Assembly: GCA_051883415.1 (NCBI GenBank) | Contig: JBJETR010000027.1 | Coordinates: 1-50,686 of the forward strand | Source of the DNA: HGM11368 sp051883415 | GTDB lineage: Bacteria > Bacillota > Clostridia > Christensenellales > UBA3700 | Direction of reading: 5' to 3' | Length of the DNA stretch: 50,686 bases | Shown: in pieces, positions 22,804 through 31,546 of the stretch | Numbering within the stretch: the first letter of the stretch is position 1 | Layout: the number at the start of each line of letters is the position of its first letter | The notes under the pieces: generated by a model | Database searches by the model: none | What the model was told of the DNA's origin: nothing | The model's input: the letters and a program-made list of their open reading frames with translations, nothing else | Made by a program: the position numbers and the translations under genes

Positions 22804-25800
22804 ATGCCTCAAAGAATTCATAAAATCAAGTGCGGCAACAACGAGAGAATGTCTTTTTCCAAGATCAAAGACGTGCTCGAAATTCCGTATTTGATTGAAC
22901 TGCAAAAAGAATCTTACAAGCAATTTATCAACGAAGGTATCAGAGATATTCTCAACGAATTTTCGCCTGTAGTCGATAGAGCGGGAAGATTCGAATTGCA
23001 CTATCTCGGCTATTCTTTGGAAGGTACGCCTAAGTACAGTATCAAAGAGTGCAAAGAAAGAGACGCTACTTATGCGTTGCCTCTCAAGGTCAAGGTTAGA
23101 CTTGTCAGAAAAGAGACGGGAGAAATGACGGAAGAAGACGTGTTTATGGGGGATATTCCTATTATCACCGACAACGGTTCTTTTATCATCAACGGTTCGG
23201 AGAGAGTTATCGTCAGCCAGCTTGTCAGATGCCCTGGCGTATACACTACGTCTGACGGCAAAGACCGCAACGGCGTAGAGAGATTTTCTACTCTTATAAT
23301 GCCTAACCGCGGTGCAAGACTTGAGTTTAAGCAAGACGCAAGCAATATTTTGTGGGTATACGTAGACCGTAACCGTAAGGTAGCTTCTACCGTTTTGCTT
23401 AGAGCTTTGGGATTGGTGACCGACGAAGAAATCATTGCTACCTTCGGCGACGAAGTTATGCTTAGAGAGACCATCAAAAAGGACAATACCAAGACGGCTG
23501 AGGACGCCAAAATCGAGCTATATAAGAAGCTCAAGCCGGGCGAAATTCCTAACCAAGACGGTATCGACCAACATATTAGAGGATTGCTCTTTGATCCTAA
23601 GAAGTACGAGCTTTTGCGTGTGGGCAGATACAAGCTCAACAAGGTTCTTTCTATAGCTAACAGAATTGCGGGACTAGAATTGGCTGAGGATATCGTAGAT
23701 AGCGAGACGGGCGAAGTTTTGGCTACCAAAGGACAAGTTCTCAGCGTAGAAGAGGCTAGAAAGCTCCAAAATGCAGGAGTCAACGAAGCAATCGTCGTTG
23801 CTCCGGACGGCAAACACTTCAAAGTTATCGGCAACAAGACAGTGGATATCAATGCGCTCTCTTTTGAAGGTAAGTCTTTTGAAGAATACTTCGGTATTAC
23901 CGCAGAGCAGGCGGGTTTGCTCGAGGACGTATATTATCCTGTGCTCAAAAAACTTATGTCTGAAAATGCCGACAAGAACGCACTTCTTCAAGCTATTGCA
24001 GACAACGTCGAAGATTTGTTTGTCAAGCACGTTACCTTTGACGATATCTTAGCAGGCGTATCTTACAACCTCGGCATCTCTCACGGACTTGGCAAAGCCG
24101 ACAATATCGACCACCTTGCCAATAGAAGAGTGAGAGCCGTAGGCGAGTTGCTATATGCTCAATTCCGCACGGGTATCACCAGACTTGACAAGGGTATCAA
24201 AGAGAAGATGAGCATTACCCAAGAGGACGATGACTGCAAGGCTCAAAGCTTTATCAACATCAAGCCTGTGACGGCAGTTATCAAAGAATTCTTCGGTTCT
24301 TCACAGCTTTCGCAATTTATGGACCACTACAATCCTATCGCCGAGCTTACCCACAAGCGTAAGCTTTCCGCATTGGGACCTGGCGGTCTTAACAGAGAGA
24401 GAGCGGGCTTCGACGTGCGTGACGTACACTATACTCACTACGGTCGTCTTTGCCCTATCGAGACTCCTGAAGGACAAAACATCGGTCTTATTTCTTCGCT
24501 CGCGACTTTTGCAAAAGTCAACAAATACGGACTTATCGAGACTCCTTACCGCAAGGTAATCAAGGGCGAAGGCAAAGTAACCGACGAAGTTATATATTTG
24601 CAAGCCGACGACGAGGACGCATTCGTAGTTGCGCAAGCCAACGAAGAGTTGGACGACAACGGCGTATTCGTCAACGAACGTGTAAATTGCCGTTTTAGAG
24701 ATGAGATTGCAGAGTATTCTCGCAAAGACGTTGACTTTATGGATATTTCGCCTAAGCAAGTTATATCCGTAGCGGCTTCGCTTATCCCATTCCTCGAGAA
24801 CGACGACGCGGCTCGTGCGTTGATGGGCTCTAACATGCAGCGTCAGGCAGTACCGCTCATCAAGCCCGAGGCTCCTATCATTGCGACGGGCATCGAAGCT
24901 AAGATTGCTCACGATAGCGGCGTTATGGTTCTCGCTAAGAGCAACGGTGTCGTTGATTACGTAAGTGCTGACAGAATCGTAGTCGCTACCGATGACGGAG
25001 GCAAGGAAGAATACAAACTTCAAAAATTCGAAAAGAGCAATGCAGGCACTTGCATTATCCAAAAGCCTATCGTGACCAAGGGACAAAAGGTCATCAAAGG
25101 CATGGTGCTTGCAGACGGACCTTCTACTCAAAACGGAGAATTGGCACTCGGACGCAACATTCTCGTAGGCTACATGTCTTGGGAAGGTTACAACTACGAG
25201 GACGCTATACTTATCAACGAAGACCTCGTCAAAGACGACGTATTTACCTCTATTCACATTGAGAAGTACGAGATAGAATGTCGTGACACAAGACTTGGCG
25301 AAGAGCAAATCACTCGTGATATCCCTCACGTAAGTACAGACTCTATCAAGTATCTTGACGAGGACGGTATAATTATGGTGGGCGCAGAAGTTCACAGCGA
25401 CGACTACTTAGTTGGTCGCGTAACTCCTAAGGGAGAGACGGAGCTTTCGCCTGAAGAGAGATTGCTCAGAGCGATATTCGGTCAAAAGGCAAGAGAAGTG
25501 AGAGATACTTCCCTCAAGCTGCCTCACGGTCAATACGGTATCGTCGTAGACGTCAAAGTATTCAAGAGAGAGAACAAAGACGAGTTGCCACCTGGAGTAA
25601 ACAAACTCGTAAGAGTATACGTTGCTCAAAAGCGTAAAATCGGCGTAGGTGACAAGATGTCAGGTCGTCACGGTAACAAGGGCGTCGTATCGAGAGTATT
25701 GCCAAGAGAGGATATGCCTTTTATGGCTGACGGAACTCCTTTGCAAATCGTGCTCAACCCATTGGGCGTACCGTCTCGTATGAATATCGGTCAGGTATTG

Positions 25801-26562
25801 GAAGTTCACCTCGGACTTATCGCTAAACTTCTCGATTGGAAGATTGCAACCCCTGTATTCGACGGCGCAACGGAAGCAGATATCAAGCAACTGCTCATCG
25901 AAAACAACCTACCTGCACACGGCAAGTTGGAGTTGTTCGACGGAAGAACGGGTGAGAAGTTCGAAAACCCTGTCACCGTGGGCTATATGTATATGCTCAA
26001 GCTCTGCCACCTTGTAGACGACAAAATCCACGCTCGTTCTATCGGACCTTACAGCCTCGTTACGCAACAGCCTCTCGGCGGTAAAGCGCAATTCGGCGGA
26101 CAAAGATTCGGTGAAATGGAAGTTTGGGCTTTGGAGGCATACGGCGCAGCGCACATTTTGCAAGAGATTTTGACCGTCAAGTCGGACGATATCAACGGCA
26201 GACAAAAGGTATACGAAGCAATCGTCAAGGGTGCGCCTGTCGCAGAACCGGGAACTCCTGAATCATTCAAGGTGCTCATCAAAGAATTCCAAGCATTGGG
26301 ACTCGATATCAAGGTTCTCAACGAAAATAAGGAAGAAATCGGCATCCGCGAAATGATAGAGGACGAGAGCGAATTGTTGCCTGAGAAGGAACAAGAAAAA
26401 GAAGAAGTAGATCCGTTCCAACTTGAAGAAACCGACTTGTTCGGTCTCGGTGGCGGAGAAGACGTCGATCTCAACATGGATAATTTGCTCAGCATGGGCG
26501 AAGACGACGATGACGGCGACGCAATTTTCGGCAACTTGTTTGACAACAAGGACGAAGAGTAA
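22804..26562 (+). CDS. rpoB: RNA polymerase beta subunit
   Basis: The 1252-residue beta subunit. Motifs include GSSQLSQFMDHYNP and THKRKLSALGPGG of the rifampicin region, RFGEMEVWALEAYGAAH near the C-terminus, and an acidic C-terminal tail. AAGGAGGG precedes the ATG. It is cotranscribed with rpoC (11-base gap with a GGAGG). The usual upstream neighbour rplL is absent; two tandem promoters sit here instead. In E. coli numbering the rifampicin pocket has Lys at 529 in place of Arg and His-Tyr at 517-518; the main contacts at 513, 516, 526 and 531 are conserved. Confidence 0.99.
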   Translation: MPQRIHKIKCGNNERMSFSKIKDVLEIPYLIELQKESYKQFINEGIRDILNEFSPVVDRAGRFELHYLGYSLEGTPKYSIKECKERDATYALPLKVKVRLVRKETGEMTEEDVFMGDIPIITDNGSFIINGSERVIVSQLVRCPGVYTTSDGKDRNGVERFSTLIMPNRGARLEFKQDASNILWVYVDRNRKVASTVLLRALGLVTDEEIIATFGDEVMLRETIKKDNTKTAEDAKIELYKKLKPGEIPNQDGIDQHIRGLLFDPKKYELLRVGRYKLNKVLSIANRIAGLELAEDIVDSETGEVLATKGQVLSVEEARKLQNAGVNEAIVVAPDGKHFKVIGNKTVDINALSFEGKSFEEYFGITAEQAGLLEDVYYPVLKKLMSENADKNALLQAIADNVEDLFVKHVTFDDILAGVSYNLGISHGLGKADNIDHLANRRVRAVGELLYAQFRTGITRLDKGIKEKMSITQEDDDCKAQSFINIKPVTAVIKEFFGSSQLSQFMDHYNPIAELTHKRKLSALGPGGLNRERAGFDVRDVHYTHYGRLCPIETPEGQNIGLISSLATFAKVNKYGLIETPYRKVIKGEGKVTDEVIYLQADDEDAFVVAQANEELDDNGVFVNERVNCRFRDEIAEYSRKDVDFMDISPKQVISVAASLIPFLENDDAARALMGSNMQRQAVPLIKPEAPIIATGIEAKIAHDSGVMVLAKSNGVVDYVSADRIVVATDDGGKEEYKLQKFEKSNAGTCIIQKPIVTKGQKVIKGMVLADGPSTQNGELALGRNILVGYMSWEGYNYEDAILINEDLVKDDVFTSIHIEKYEIECRDTRLGEEQITRDIPHVSTDSIKYLDEDGIIMVGAEVHSDDYLVGRVTPKGETELSPEERLLRAIFGQKAREVRDTSLKLPHGQYGIVVDVKVFKRENKDELPPGVNKLVRVYVAQKRKIGVGDKMSGRHGNKGVVSRVLPREDMPFMADGTPLQIVLNPLGVPSRMNIGQVLEVHLGLIAKLLDWKIATPVFDGATEADIKQLLIENNLPAHGKLELFDGRTGEKFENPVTVGYMYMLKLCHLVDDKIHARSIGPYSLVTQQPLGGKAQFGGQRFGEMEVWALEAYGAAHILQEILTVKSDDINGRQKVYEAIVKGAPVAEPGTPESFKVLIKEFQALGLDIKVLNENKEEIGIREMIEDESELLPEKEQEKEEVDPFQLEETDLFGLGGGEDVDLNMDNLLSMGEDDDDGDAIFGNLFDNKDEE

Positions 26563-26573
26563 GGAGGTACGAT

Positions 26574-29500
26574 ATGTCAGAAGTAAACAATTTTGATTCT
26601 ATTCAGATAGGCGTAGCATCTCCGGAAAAAATCAGGTCTTGGTCGCATGGTGAAGTCACCAAGCCTGAAACAATCAATTACAGAACTCAAAAGCCTGAAA
26701 AGGACGGCTTGTTCTGCGAAAGAATTTTCGGACCAACCAAAGACTGGGAATGTAATTGCGGAAAGTACAAGCGTGTAAGATACAAGGGCGTTATTTGCGA
26801 CAAGTGCGGTGTAGAAGTTACCAAAAAAATCGTGCGTCGTGAAAGAATGGGACATATCGAACTCGCTTGTCCCGTATCGCACATTTGGTACTTCAAGGGT
26901 GTGCCTTCCCGTATCAGCATTGCGCTCGATATGTCGCCTAAGGACGTGGAGCACGTGCTTTATTATAGCAAATACGTAGTTATTGATCCGGGTAGGACCG
27001 ATTTCCTCGTCAAGCAAGTCATCGACGACAAAGAATACTTCGAGGCGATTGACAAATTCGGACAAGGTTCTTTTAAGGCGGGTAGAGGCGCCGAGGCAGT
27101 CAAAGAATTGCTCATGGCTATCGACCTTGACAAAGAGTCTAAAGAACTAAAGGATATTGTTGCAACCACCCAAGGACAAAGAAGAATTAAGGCTGTCAAG
27201 CGTCTTGAAGTCATCGAGTCTTTCAGAATAAGCAACAACAGACCTGAGTGGATGATACTCGACGTGTTGCCTGTATTGCCACCGGAACTTAGACCAATGG
27301 TACCGCTCGACGGCGGAAGATACGCTGCCAGCGACCTCAACGACCTCTATCGTCGTGTCATCAACCGTAACAATCGTCTTAAGAAGTTGATAGAGATGGG
27401 CTCTCCGGAGATTATCATCATCAACGAAAAGCGTATGTTGCAAGAAGCCGTCGACGCTTTGATAGACAACGGTAGAAGAGGTAAGCCTGTTACGGGAGCA
27501 GGCAACAGAGAACTCAAATCTCTCACCAGCATGCTCAAAGGTAAACAAGGTCGTTTCCGTCAAAACTTGCTGGGTAAGCGTGTAGACTACTCGGGACGTT
27601 CGGTTATCGTAGTAGGACCGGAACTCAAAATGTACCAATGCGGTATTCCTAAGGAGATGGCGCTCGAGCTATTCAAGCCTTTTGTAACGAGAAAGCTTAT
27701 CGAGTACGGCAAGTGCCAAAACCCTAAGGCTGCCAAGAAGATATTGTCCAAAGCCCAAGACCTCATCATCTGGGATATCTTGGAAGAAGTTATCAAGGAC
27801 CACCCTGTACTTCTCAACCGTGCACCTTCTTTGCACAGACTTTCCATACAAGCATTCGAGCCTGTATTGGTAGAGGGTAGAGCAATCAAGTTGCATCCGT
27901 TGGTGTGCGGTGCGTTCAACGCCGACTTCGACGGTGACCAAATGGCAGTTCACGTACCACTCAGCGTTGAGGCAAGAGCAGAAGCAAGATTTTTGATGTT
28001 ATCTACCAACAATATCCTCAAGCTCTCCGACGGTAAGGCAGTCGTTTCGCCATCGCAAGATATGGTTATCGGTAGTTACTACTTGACTATCGACAAGGAC
28101 GGCGGTTTGGGCGAAGGCAGATGCTTCCGCAACGCCAACGAAGCTTTGATGGCATATCAAGATAAACAAATCGAATTGCAATCTAAGATTAGAGTGAGAG
28201 TAGAAAAGGTAATCGACGGACAAAAATATTCCAAGATTCTCAACACCACTCTCGGAAGAATTATCTTCAATACCGCTATTCCTCAAGACTTGCACTTCGT
28301 GCCAAGAGAAACGCCTGAGCAACAACTCGATTTGGAAATCGACACGACGGTAGGCAAAAAGGAATTGTCCAAAATCGTTGAGAGATGCTTCAAATACAAG
28401 GGCGCAACCGAGACTTCGGTTATCCTTGACAAAATCAAGGCTCAAGGCTTCAAGTATTCTACTATCGGCGCAATAACCACTAGTGTATTCGACATGCACG
28501 TGCCTAAGAACAAAAAGGAAGTTATCGCAAGAGCCGAAGAAGCAGTGCAAAAGCAAGAGAAGCTCTACAAGAGAGGTCTTATTGACGAGCAAAAGAGATA
28601 TGAGAGTATAGTCGAGATTTGGAAAAAAGCCAAAGAAGAAATCGACAAAGAGTTGGAGGGTACACTTGGCAGATTCAATCCAATCTGGATGATGGCTAAG
28701 TCAGGTGCGCGTGGTAACATATCTCAGATTTCGCAGTTGTGCTCTATGAAAGGTCTAGTGCAAGATCCATCTGGTAAGGTCATCGAACTCCCTGTAAAGG
28801 CTTCTTTCCGTGAAGGTTTGTCTGTACTCGAATACTTCATATCGTCACACGGTGGACGTAAAGGTATGGCGGATACGGCACTTAAGACGGCAGAATCGGG
28901 TTACTTGACCAGACGTCTTGTAGACGTAGCGCAAGAAGTTATCGTGTCCGAGCAAGATTGTGGCGACACCAAGGGTATCGTAGTAGTTAGACCAATGCGT
29001 ACTCAAAAGATGACCGACGACGACTATAGCACAGCACTCAAAGACTTTGTAGAAAGAATTGACGGTAGATTTGCAATAGACGACGTAATCAATCCTGTTA
29101 CGGGCGAGGTTATCTGCGCTAAGGACGAGATGATTACCGCCGATATGGCAGACGTTATCAAGTCTTGCGGAGTTGCCCAAGTACACGTAAGAACCGTTAT
29201 GACTTGTAAGTCAAAACACGGCGTATGCGCTAAGTGTTACGGTAAGAATATGGCATCCAACAATCCTGTCAAACTCGGTGAGGCAGTCGGTATCATTGCA
29301 GCTCAATCTATCGGTGAGCCGGGTACTCAGCTTACGATGAGAACCTTCCACACGGGTGGTGTAGCAACGGATAGCGATATTACGGGCGGTCTTCCACGTG
29401 TTCAGGAGTTGTTCGAAGCAAGACGTCCTAAGGGTATAGCGGTTGTCAGCGGAATTAAGGGTAAAATCAGTATCAACGAAGAGAAGCATATCATCACCGT

Positions 29501-30182
29501 TACCCCTGAGAGTGGAGAACCATGCGAATATAAGTATGCCTTCAACCAAAAGTTGGCTGAGAAAAACGGCGTAGCGCTCAAAGAGGGCGATATCGTAGAA
29601 GCAGGCGATGCATTGACTCAAGGTAGCATCTACCCACCTGACATTCTCAACACCAAGGGCGTCAACGGCGTGCTCGAATATATCATCAGAGAAGTCAAGG
29701 CGACCTATTCTAAAGCCGGTGTAGACATCAATGAAAAGCATATCGAGATTATCGTAAGACAGATGTTGCGTAAGGTAAGAATAGAGATGCAAGGCGACAC
29801 GCATATGATCCCCGGTGAACTCGTCGACCTCCATACGTTTGAGGAAGAGAACCAAAGAGTATTGGAAGAGGGCGGTGTACCTGCTATCTCCAAGAGAGTA
29901 TTGCTTGGTATAACCAAGGCGTCTTTGGCAACAGAGTCATTCTTGTCGGCAGCGTCCTTCCAAGAGACTGCAAGAGTGCTTACCGAAGCCGCTATCCGCA
30001 ACAAGATAGACAGCCTAAGAGGACTCAAAGAGAACGTTATCCTCGGTAAACTAATCCCTGCAGGTACGGGTATGAAGAGATATCGCAATATCGTTGCTTT
30101 GCCTTCTAACAGCGGTGACAACGAAATCGTTGAGGACCAAATCCAAGACAAGTTCGCAATCGAAAACGATATCGAGGACTAA
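26574..30182 (+). CDS. rpoC: RNA polymerase beta' subunit
   Basis: The 1202-residue beta' subunit. The N-terminal zinc site (CNCGKYK ... CDKCGVEV), the active-site NADFDGDQMAVH that holds the catalytic magnesium, the second zinc cluster CKSKHGVCAKCYG and the trigger-loop/bridge segments (QSIGEPGTQLTMRTFHTGG) are all present. GGAGGT lies before the ATG. Length fits Bacillota forms without the proteobacterial insertion. No terminator is seen between its stop and the S-box of metK, so some read-through into metK is likely. Confidence 0.99.
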   Translation: MSEVNNFDSIQIGVASPEKIRSWSHGEVTKPETINYRTQKPEKDGLFCERIFGPTKDWECNCGKYKRVRYKGVICDKCGVEVTKKIVRRERMGHIELACPVSHIWYFKGVPSRISIALDMSPKDVEHVLYYSKYVVIDPGRTDFLVKQVIDDKEYFEAIDKFGQGSFKAGRGAEAVKELLMAIDLDKESKELKDIVATTQGQRRIKAVKRLEVIESFRISNNRPEWMILDVLPVLPPELRPMVPLDGGRYAASDLNDLYRRVINRNNRLKKLIEMGSPEIIIINEKRMLQEAVDALIDNGRRGKPVTGAGNRELKSLTSMLKGKQGRFRQNLLGKRVDYSGRSVIVVGPELKMYQCGIPKEMALELFKPFVTRKLIEYGKCQNPKAAKKILSKAQDLIIWDILEEVIKDHPVLLNRAPSLHRLSIQAFEPVLVEGRAIKLHPLVCGAFNADFDGDQMAVHVPLSVEARAEARFLMLSTNNILKLSDGKAVVSPSQDMVIGSYYLTIDKDGGLGEGRCFRNANEALMAYQDKQIELQSKIRVRVEKVIDGQKYSKILNTTLGRIIFNTAIPQDLHFVPRETPEQQLDLEIDTTVGKKELSKIVERCFKYKGATETSVILDKIKAQGFKYSTIGAITTSVFDMHVPKNKKEVIARAEEAVQKQEKLYKRGLIDEQKRYESIVEIWKKAKEEIDKELEGTLGRFNPIWMMAKSGARGNISQISQLCSMKGLVQDPSGKVIELPVKASFREGLSVLEYFISSHGGRKGMADTALKTAESGYLTRRLVDVAQEVIVSEQDCGDTKGIVVVRPMRTQKMTDDDYSTALKDFVERIDGRFAIDDVINPVTGEVICAKDEMITADMADVIKSCGVAQVHVRTVMTCKSKHGVCAKCYGKNMASNNPVKLGEAVGIIAAQSIGEPGTQLTMRTFHTGGVATDSDITGGLPRVQELFEARRPKGIAVVSGIKGKISINEEKHIITVTPESGEPCEYKYAFNQKLAEKNGVALKEGDIVEAGDALTQGSIYPPDILNTKGVNGVLEYIIREVKATYSKAGVDINEKHIEIIVRQMLRKVRIEMQGDTHMIPGELVDLHTFEEENQRVLEEGGVPAISKRVLLGITKASLATESFLSAASFQETARVLTEAAIRNKIDSLRGLKENVILGKLIPAGTGMKRYRNIVALPSNSGDNEIVEDQIQDKFAIENDIED

Positions 30183-30197
30183 TACAACTAAATAACG

Positions 30198-30340
30198 TAT
30201 TCTATAGAGAGTGTCGGAGGGACGGACCCTGTGAAGGCACAGCAACCTGAATTTTAAGGTGCTAAATTCCGCAAGATATACTTGAAAGATAGAAGACATA
30301 AAGCGAGCCACTGTCGATTATGTCGATAGTGGCTCCTTTG
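30198..30340 (+). promoter_or_regulatory. SAM-I (S-box) riboswitch upstream of metK
   Basis: The S-box core is readable: AGAGAGTGTCGGAGGGAC, CCCTGTGAAGGCACAGCAACC and AAGGTGCTAAATTCCGC, enclosed by P1 (TTCTAT 30200-30205 with ATAGAA 30289-30294). The expression platform is a 13-bp hairpin at 30305-30335 (GAGCCACT/AGTGGCTC and TCGA/TCGA), followed by only CTTT. Its end, CTCC, can also pair with the GGAG of the metK ribosome site. Expected behaviour is that SAM lowers metK expression. Confidence 0.93.
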
Positions 30341-30352
30341 TAGGAGAACGAA

Positions 30353-31546
30353 ATGATTAAAAGAATATTTACCAGCGAGAGCGTGACCGAAGGACATCCC
30401 GACAAGGTTTGCGACAAAATATCCGACAGCGTGTTGGACGCTTTGTTGGCACAAGATCCAATGAGCAGAGTTGCAGCGGAGACGTGTTGTAACACGGGCT
30501 TTGCGTTGCTTATGGGGGAGGTTACGACCAATGCGGTAGTTGATTTAGAAAAAGTAGTGCGTCAAGCCGTACTCGAGATAGGCTACGATGATGAGTCCAA
30601 GGGCTTTGACGGCAATACTTGCGAGGTCATAATCAGACTCGACAAGCAGTCTGCCGACATTGCTATGGGCGTGGACAGTAGCGTGGAGAACAAAGCTCAC
30701 GGTGAGGACAAATACGACCTTATCGGTGCGGGTGACCAAGGTATGGTATTCGGCTATGCTTGCAACGAAACGCCCGAACTTATGCCAATGCCGATATCTT
30801 TGGCACATAGGTTGACGGCACGACTTACTGAGGTGCGTAAGACGGGTTTGCTAGACTATCTCCGTCCCGACGGCAAAGCGCAAGTAAGCGTAGAGTATCA
30901 CGACGACAAAGTGGCAAGAATAGAAGCCATCGTAGTATCTACCCAACACGATGAAAGCGTGGATATCGAGCGTCTAAGAAGCGACGTCAAGAGAGTAGTC
31001 ATTGACGAGGTTATTCCCGGTACGTTGATTGACAAGGATACCAAGATATTTATCAATCCGACGGGTAGATTCGTAATAGGCGGACCTCACGGCGACAGCG
31101 GACTTACGGGTAGAAAGATTATCGTAGACAGCTACGGCGGATATTGTCCACACGGTGGAGGTGCGTTTAGCGGAAAGGACGCTACCAAAGTGGACAGAAG
31201 TGCTTGCTACATGGCAAGATACGTGTGTAAAAATATCGTAGCCAGCGGACTTGCCGACAAGTGTCAGCTTGACGTGGCTTACGCAATAGGCGTGGCTAAG
31301 CCCGTCGCAACCCAAATCAACACCTTTGGTACGGGTAAAATAAGTGACGAAAGTATAGCAAAGATTGTAGACGAGGTATTCGACCTAAGACCTGCGGCAA
31401 TTATCGAGCAGTTGGAACTTAGAAAACCACAGTTTGCTAAGACTAGCAACTATGGTCACTTTGGTAGAGAGAACTGCGGATTCAGATGGGAAGAAACCGA
31501 CAAGGTTGAAGAAATCAAAAAGGTAGCCGATAGATTGAGCAAATGA
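30353..31546 (+). CDS. metK: S-adenosylmethionine synthetase
   Basis: Makes SAM from methionine and ATP in the cytoplasm. It is 397 residues, standard length. Signature segments are ESVTEGHPDKVCDKISD at the N-terminus, GAGDQGMVFGYAC in the middle and GGPHGDSGLTGRKI followed by GGGAFSGKDATKVDRS, which hold the methionine, ATP and metal ligands. It is controlled by the S-box just upstream, so SAM represses its own synthesis. The stop overlaps the recD2 start by ATGA. The coupling of metK to a DNA helicase gene looks incidental rather than functional. Confidence 0.98.
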   Translation: MIKRIFTSESVTEGHPDKVCDKISDSVLDALLAQDPMSRVAAETCCNTGFALLMGEVTTNAVVDLEKVVRQAVLEIGYDDESKGFDGNTCEVIIRLDKQSADIAMGVDSSVENKAHGEDKYDLIGAGDQGMVFGYACNETPELMPMPISLAHRLTARLTEVRKTGLLDYLRPDGKAQVSVEYHDDKVARIEAIVVSTQHDESVDIERLRSDVKRVVIDEVIPGTLIDKDTKIFINPTGRFVIGGPHGDSGLTGRKIIVDSYGGYCPHGGGAFSGKDATKVDRSACYMARYVCKNIVASGLADKCQLDVAYAIGVAKPVATQINTFGTGKISDESIAKIVDEVFDLRPAAIIEQLELRKPQFAKTSNYGHFGRENCGFRWEETDKVEEIKKVADRLSK

